Source: a bacterium
GTDB lineage: Bacteria; Bacillota_I; Bacilli_A; RF39; UBA660
Assembly (NCBI GenBank): GCA_029012525.1
Contig: JAQXMG010000035.1
Location: 1 to 16,276, forward strand
Length of the DNA stretch: 16,276 nt
Direction: 5' to 3'
The number at the start of each line of letters is the position of its first letter. Position 1 is the first letter of the stretch. Both the position numbers and the translations under genes were made by a program. The notes under the pieces are model-generated. The model saw only the letters and a program-made list of their open reading frames with translations, had not been told where the DNA came from and ran no database searches. Of this stretch, positions 14,401 through 16,276 are shown piece after piece.

Positions 14401-14413
14401 TTGCTTATCTTTT
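14379..14413. terminator. Bidirectional terminator between the operon and the sortases
   Basis: Ten-base inverted repeat AAGCAATCAA (14379-14388) / TTGATTGCTT (14397-14406), with an extra T-A pair inside. A T-run follows at 14409-14413 on the + strand, and TTTTTAATTC (complement of 14371-14380) on the minus strand. The stop codons of both convergent genes lie within it: TGA 14398-14400 on + and TAA 14405-14407 on minus. Confidence 0.8.
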
Positions 14414-15247
14414 TGCTTCCTTAATAAGCTTAGCATGTAATACAACTCTTACACCATCATTTGTATAACAAGATGATAGGGTAAGAACTTTATCATTTGT
14501 ATTAACACTAGTATTAAAATTATATATACTTCTATTTAACATTGTATTAAGCCATGTTTTATATTCAGTATCATCTTTAAAACTTGTTTTTATATAATAG
14601 TTTTCAGCTTCAATTGTATAAACACTAAACACTTGCCATAATGTATTTTCATATTTTGTAGAAAATTTTATTGTATGATTGTTTTTATTATTAAACCAAC
14701 TTTTGCTTGTTATATTTCTAAGTGAACCAAACATTGATTTATCAAGCCTAGAATGCCCATAGATAATGGTATTTTTATCAAATTCTTTAGAATTATTTCT
14801 ATAATCCATAAAAATCCAACCGGCATCATTGTAATTTTCATTATAGTCATTATTTAAGTAGTAACTATTGTTACTTGCTTGAACAACAGGATAATTAATA
14901 TTGGTATCCGCAACAAAGATCCAACCAACAGTATCAGGATTAATACTTTCTAATTCATTAAAGTCAACTTCTAAAAGATTTAGTTTAATATAATCCCAAT
15001 AAGGATCGAATTCATCTTCTGGAGGATTAACATTATTAGTATTTTTATTATCAATAATTTCTTTTGTAACATTTAAGTTATTCACTACTTCTTCTATTTG
15101 CTTAACTTTATTATTGTCTTTTTGCCAATTTATTATTTTATATATTGAATATCCTAAAGTTGAAATTGATGCAACAAATAAAATTATAATGATAATTTTT
15201 GATATATATCCTTTTAATTTATATTTTTTTCTTGCATCTTTATTCAT
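14405..15247 (-). CDS. Class B sortase (downstream copy)
   Basis: A 280-residue membrane-anchored transpeptidase that would cleave a sorting signal and attach the protein to the cell wall. It has a basic N-terminus, one membrane segment at about residues 14-38, a charged linker, and the class B catalytic domain beginning NPDTVGWIFVADTNINYPVV, with AGWIFMDYRN. Catalytic residues are His165 (IIYGHS), Cys260 (TLSSC) and Arg267 (GVRVV). Start choice: GGAGG (complement of 15254-15258) abuts the ATG at 15253, leaving no spacer, so ATG 15247 six bases further is preferred. It overlaps the upstream sortase gene by 8 nt and shares its promoter. The two copies are clearly paralogous but well diverged. 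Specificity is unknown, and no substrate is encoded nearby. Confidence 0.9.
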   Translation of the reverse strand: MNKDARKKYKLKGYISKIIIIILFVASISTLGYSIYKIINWQKDNNKVKQIEEVVNNLNVTKEIIDNKNTNNVNPPEDEFDPYWDYIKLNLLEVDFNELESINPDTVGWIFVADTNINYPVVQASNNSYYLNNDYNENYNDAGWIFMDYRNNSKEFDKNTIIYGHSRLDKSMFGSLRNITSKSWFNNKNNHTIKFSTKYENTLWQVFSVYTIEAENYYIKTSFKDDTEYKTWLNTMLNRSIYNFNTSVNTNDKVLTLSSCYTNDGVRVVLHAKLIKEAKR

Positions 15248-16127
15248 AATCATCCTCCACTAATTTAGCATGAACAACTAGTCTATAATTTGATGTATTA
15301 TAACAAGTAGATAATGTAAGTATTTTATCACCATATTTAACTTCGGTATTAAAGTTTTTAACACTTCTTTCTAAAGCATTAGCTATAAATACATTAAATT
15401 CTTCTTTATTCATATTTGTTTTTAAATAATCGTTAGTATTTTTTACAGTATAGATACTAAAAATTTTAAATTTTAACTCTTTTTCAGTCGTGGTTAAATA
15501 AATAATTTGATTTTCTTCGTTATCGTACCAACTTTTATTTAGAACTTTTTTTAAACTACTAAAGGCTAATGTACTATTTCTGTAAGTATGACCATAAATA
15601 ATAGTATTAGTACTAAGATCTGGAAAATTATTTCTATAATCTGCAAAGGTCCAACCAATTTCATTGTATTTTTTATTGAAATTATGATTTAAATAATATT
15701 CATTGTTATCACTTTGAACAATAGGAGTATCAATATCAGTATTATTTAGTTTCAACCATGCAACAGCATCATTGTTATCTTTTAATAAGCTATCAAAAAG
15801 TTCTGTTATTTTAGGATCAACAACAGGTATTTCATCAATTTCTTTTTGTATATCTTGTTCTACCATACTTATAATTGTTTCCTTTTTATCAGCTAGTTCT
15901 TGTTGAAGTTTTTTTGTTTCTTCCTGGTCTTCTTTATAATCAAGTAGAAGTTTAATTCCAATTCCACCAGCGATTAAAGAAACAATAGTAATTATATTTA
16001 TAAAAAATACAACAATTTTCTTTTTTTTCTTTTTAATTGTTTTGTTATATTCATTGTTTTCTTTTATAAAATCCCTTAATTTACTAAAATCAACAGTAGT
16101 AGTATTATTTTCATTATTATTACTCAT
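15240..16127 (-). CDS. Class B sortase (upstream copy)
   Basis: A 295-residue paralogue of its downstream neighbour. The N-terminus is polar and Asn-rich (NNNENNTTTVDF) and longer than in the other copy. It is followed by six lysines and a membrane segment at about 38-62, then a strongly charged, probably coiled-coil linker (YKEDQEETKKLQQELADKKE). The sortase core reads DAVAWLKLNNTDIDTPIVQS and IGWTFADYRN. His180 (IIYGHT), Cys275 (TLSTC) and Arg282 (NYRLVV) form the catalytic set. AGAAGG lies about 7 nt upstream of the ATG. The different linkers and N-termini suggest different positioning or substrates for the two enzymes. A pentapeptide sorting signal such as NPQTN or LPXTG was not seen in any complete gene of the window. 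Confidence 0.91.
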   Translation of the reverse strand: MSNNNENNTTTVDFSKLRDFIKENNEYNKTIKKKKKKIVVFFINIITIVSLIAGGIGIKLLLDYKEDQEETKKLQQELADKKETIISMVEQDIQKEIDEIPVVDPKITELFDSLLKDNNDAVAWLKLNNTDIDTPIVQSDNNEYYLNHNFNKKYNEIGWTFADYRNNFPDLSTNTIIYGHTYRNSTLAFSSLKKVLNKSWYDNEENQIIYLTTTEKELKFKIFSIYTVKNTNDYLKTNMNKEEFNVFIANALERSVKNFNTEVKYGDKILTLSTCYNTSNYRLVVHAKLVEDDYE

Positions 16128-16153
16128 ATTAAAACCTTCTTAACTTTATAATT

Positions 16154-16182
16154 AGTATACAATAATAAAGATTATTTGTAAA
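16154..16182 (-). promoter_or_regulatory. Promoter of the sortase operon
   Basis: On the minus strand: TTTACA (complement of 16177-16182), a 17-nt spacer, and TATACT (complement of 16154-16159). The predicted transcript starts near 16147 and contains the AGAAGG ribosome binding site. Confidence 0.65.
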
Positions 16183-16192
16183 TAAACAAGGA

Positions 16193-16207
16193 TCAATTAT
16201 TAATTGA
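16193..16207. repeat. 15-bp palindrome at the right edge
   Basis: TCAATTA-T-TAATTGA is a perfect inverted repeat with 7-base arms. It lies 11 bp upstream of the sortase -35, and its right arm overlaps a plus-strand TTGACA (16204-16209). It could be an operator for the sortases or for a divergent gene beyond the edge. No coding sequence is visible in 16128-16276. Confidence 0.35.
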
Positions 16208-16276
16208 CATAAAATGTGTAAATAATTGCTTTTAAAATATTACAAATTTGTTTAGCAAAGAAAATTTAATATATAA

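Noticed and set aside
14398..14424. Possible use of TGA as Trp (Mycoplasma-type code), extending the hydrolase
   Set aside because: All tryptophans in the conserved proteins use TGG, no gene contains an internal TGA, and the TGA lies at the expected end of the hydrolase beside its terminator.

Overview
The window is about 16.3 kb of very AT-rich DNA (by eye roughly three quarters A+T) from a Gram-positive, low-GC bacterium, most likely an uncultured member of class Bacilli (an RF39/RFN20- or Erysipelotrichia-like gut lineage would fit; this placement is inference). Pointers are a Bacillota-type ParC C-terminus, YlbD and YlbE homologues, EzrA, LonA, a SpoVID/YsxE pair, SpoVS, MurC and class B sortases. 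So the cell has a peptidoglycan wall, divides with EzrA, and carries sporulation-associated genes. The standard genetic code fits: TGG is used for Trp and TGA appears only at gene ends. Many starts use an AGGTGA-type ribosome binding site about 5-6 nt before an ATG. For several genes this places the true start a few codons inside the longest possible reading frame.

Layout. Left part, + strand: the 3' end of parC (1-801), ylbD and ylbE (847-1427), a terminator, a pilin-like surface protein with Ig-like and Cys-rich regions (1480-2538), and ezrA with its own promoter (2594-4309). A bidirectional hairpin terminator separates ezrA from a convergent gene of unknown function (4331-4876, minus). Then lon (5076-7421, +) and a spoVID-ysxE pair (7522-9157, +). 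The spoVID-like gene is split by one in-frame TAA, and the LysM domain is intact downstream of it. The 9158-9522 interval holds a possible terminator and a possible small Cys-rich membrane protein on the minus strand. Next is spoVS (9523-9783, +), followed by a probable four-gene operon (9796-14413, +): alanine/sodium symporter, seryl-tRNA synthetase, MurC and a metallo-beta-lactamase-fold hydrolase. A second bidirectional terminator separates this from two overlapping class B sortase genes on the minus strand (14405-16127), whose promoter lies near the right edge.

How the genes relate. Three themes recur: envelope and division (EzrA, MurC, alanine uptake, sortases, surface protein), sporulation (YlbD, YlbE, SpoVID-like, YsxE-like, SpoVS), and housekeeping (ParC, Lon, SerRS). 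The points most worth a second look are the interrupted spoVID homologue, the YsxE homologue whose kinase motifs have lost their key residues, the 22-cysteine tail on a pilin-like protein, the tandem sortases without a visible substrate, and a SerRS with unusual motif 2 and motif 3 sequences. I found no RNA genes, CRISPR arrays, insertion sequences or phage genes.
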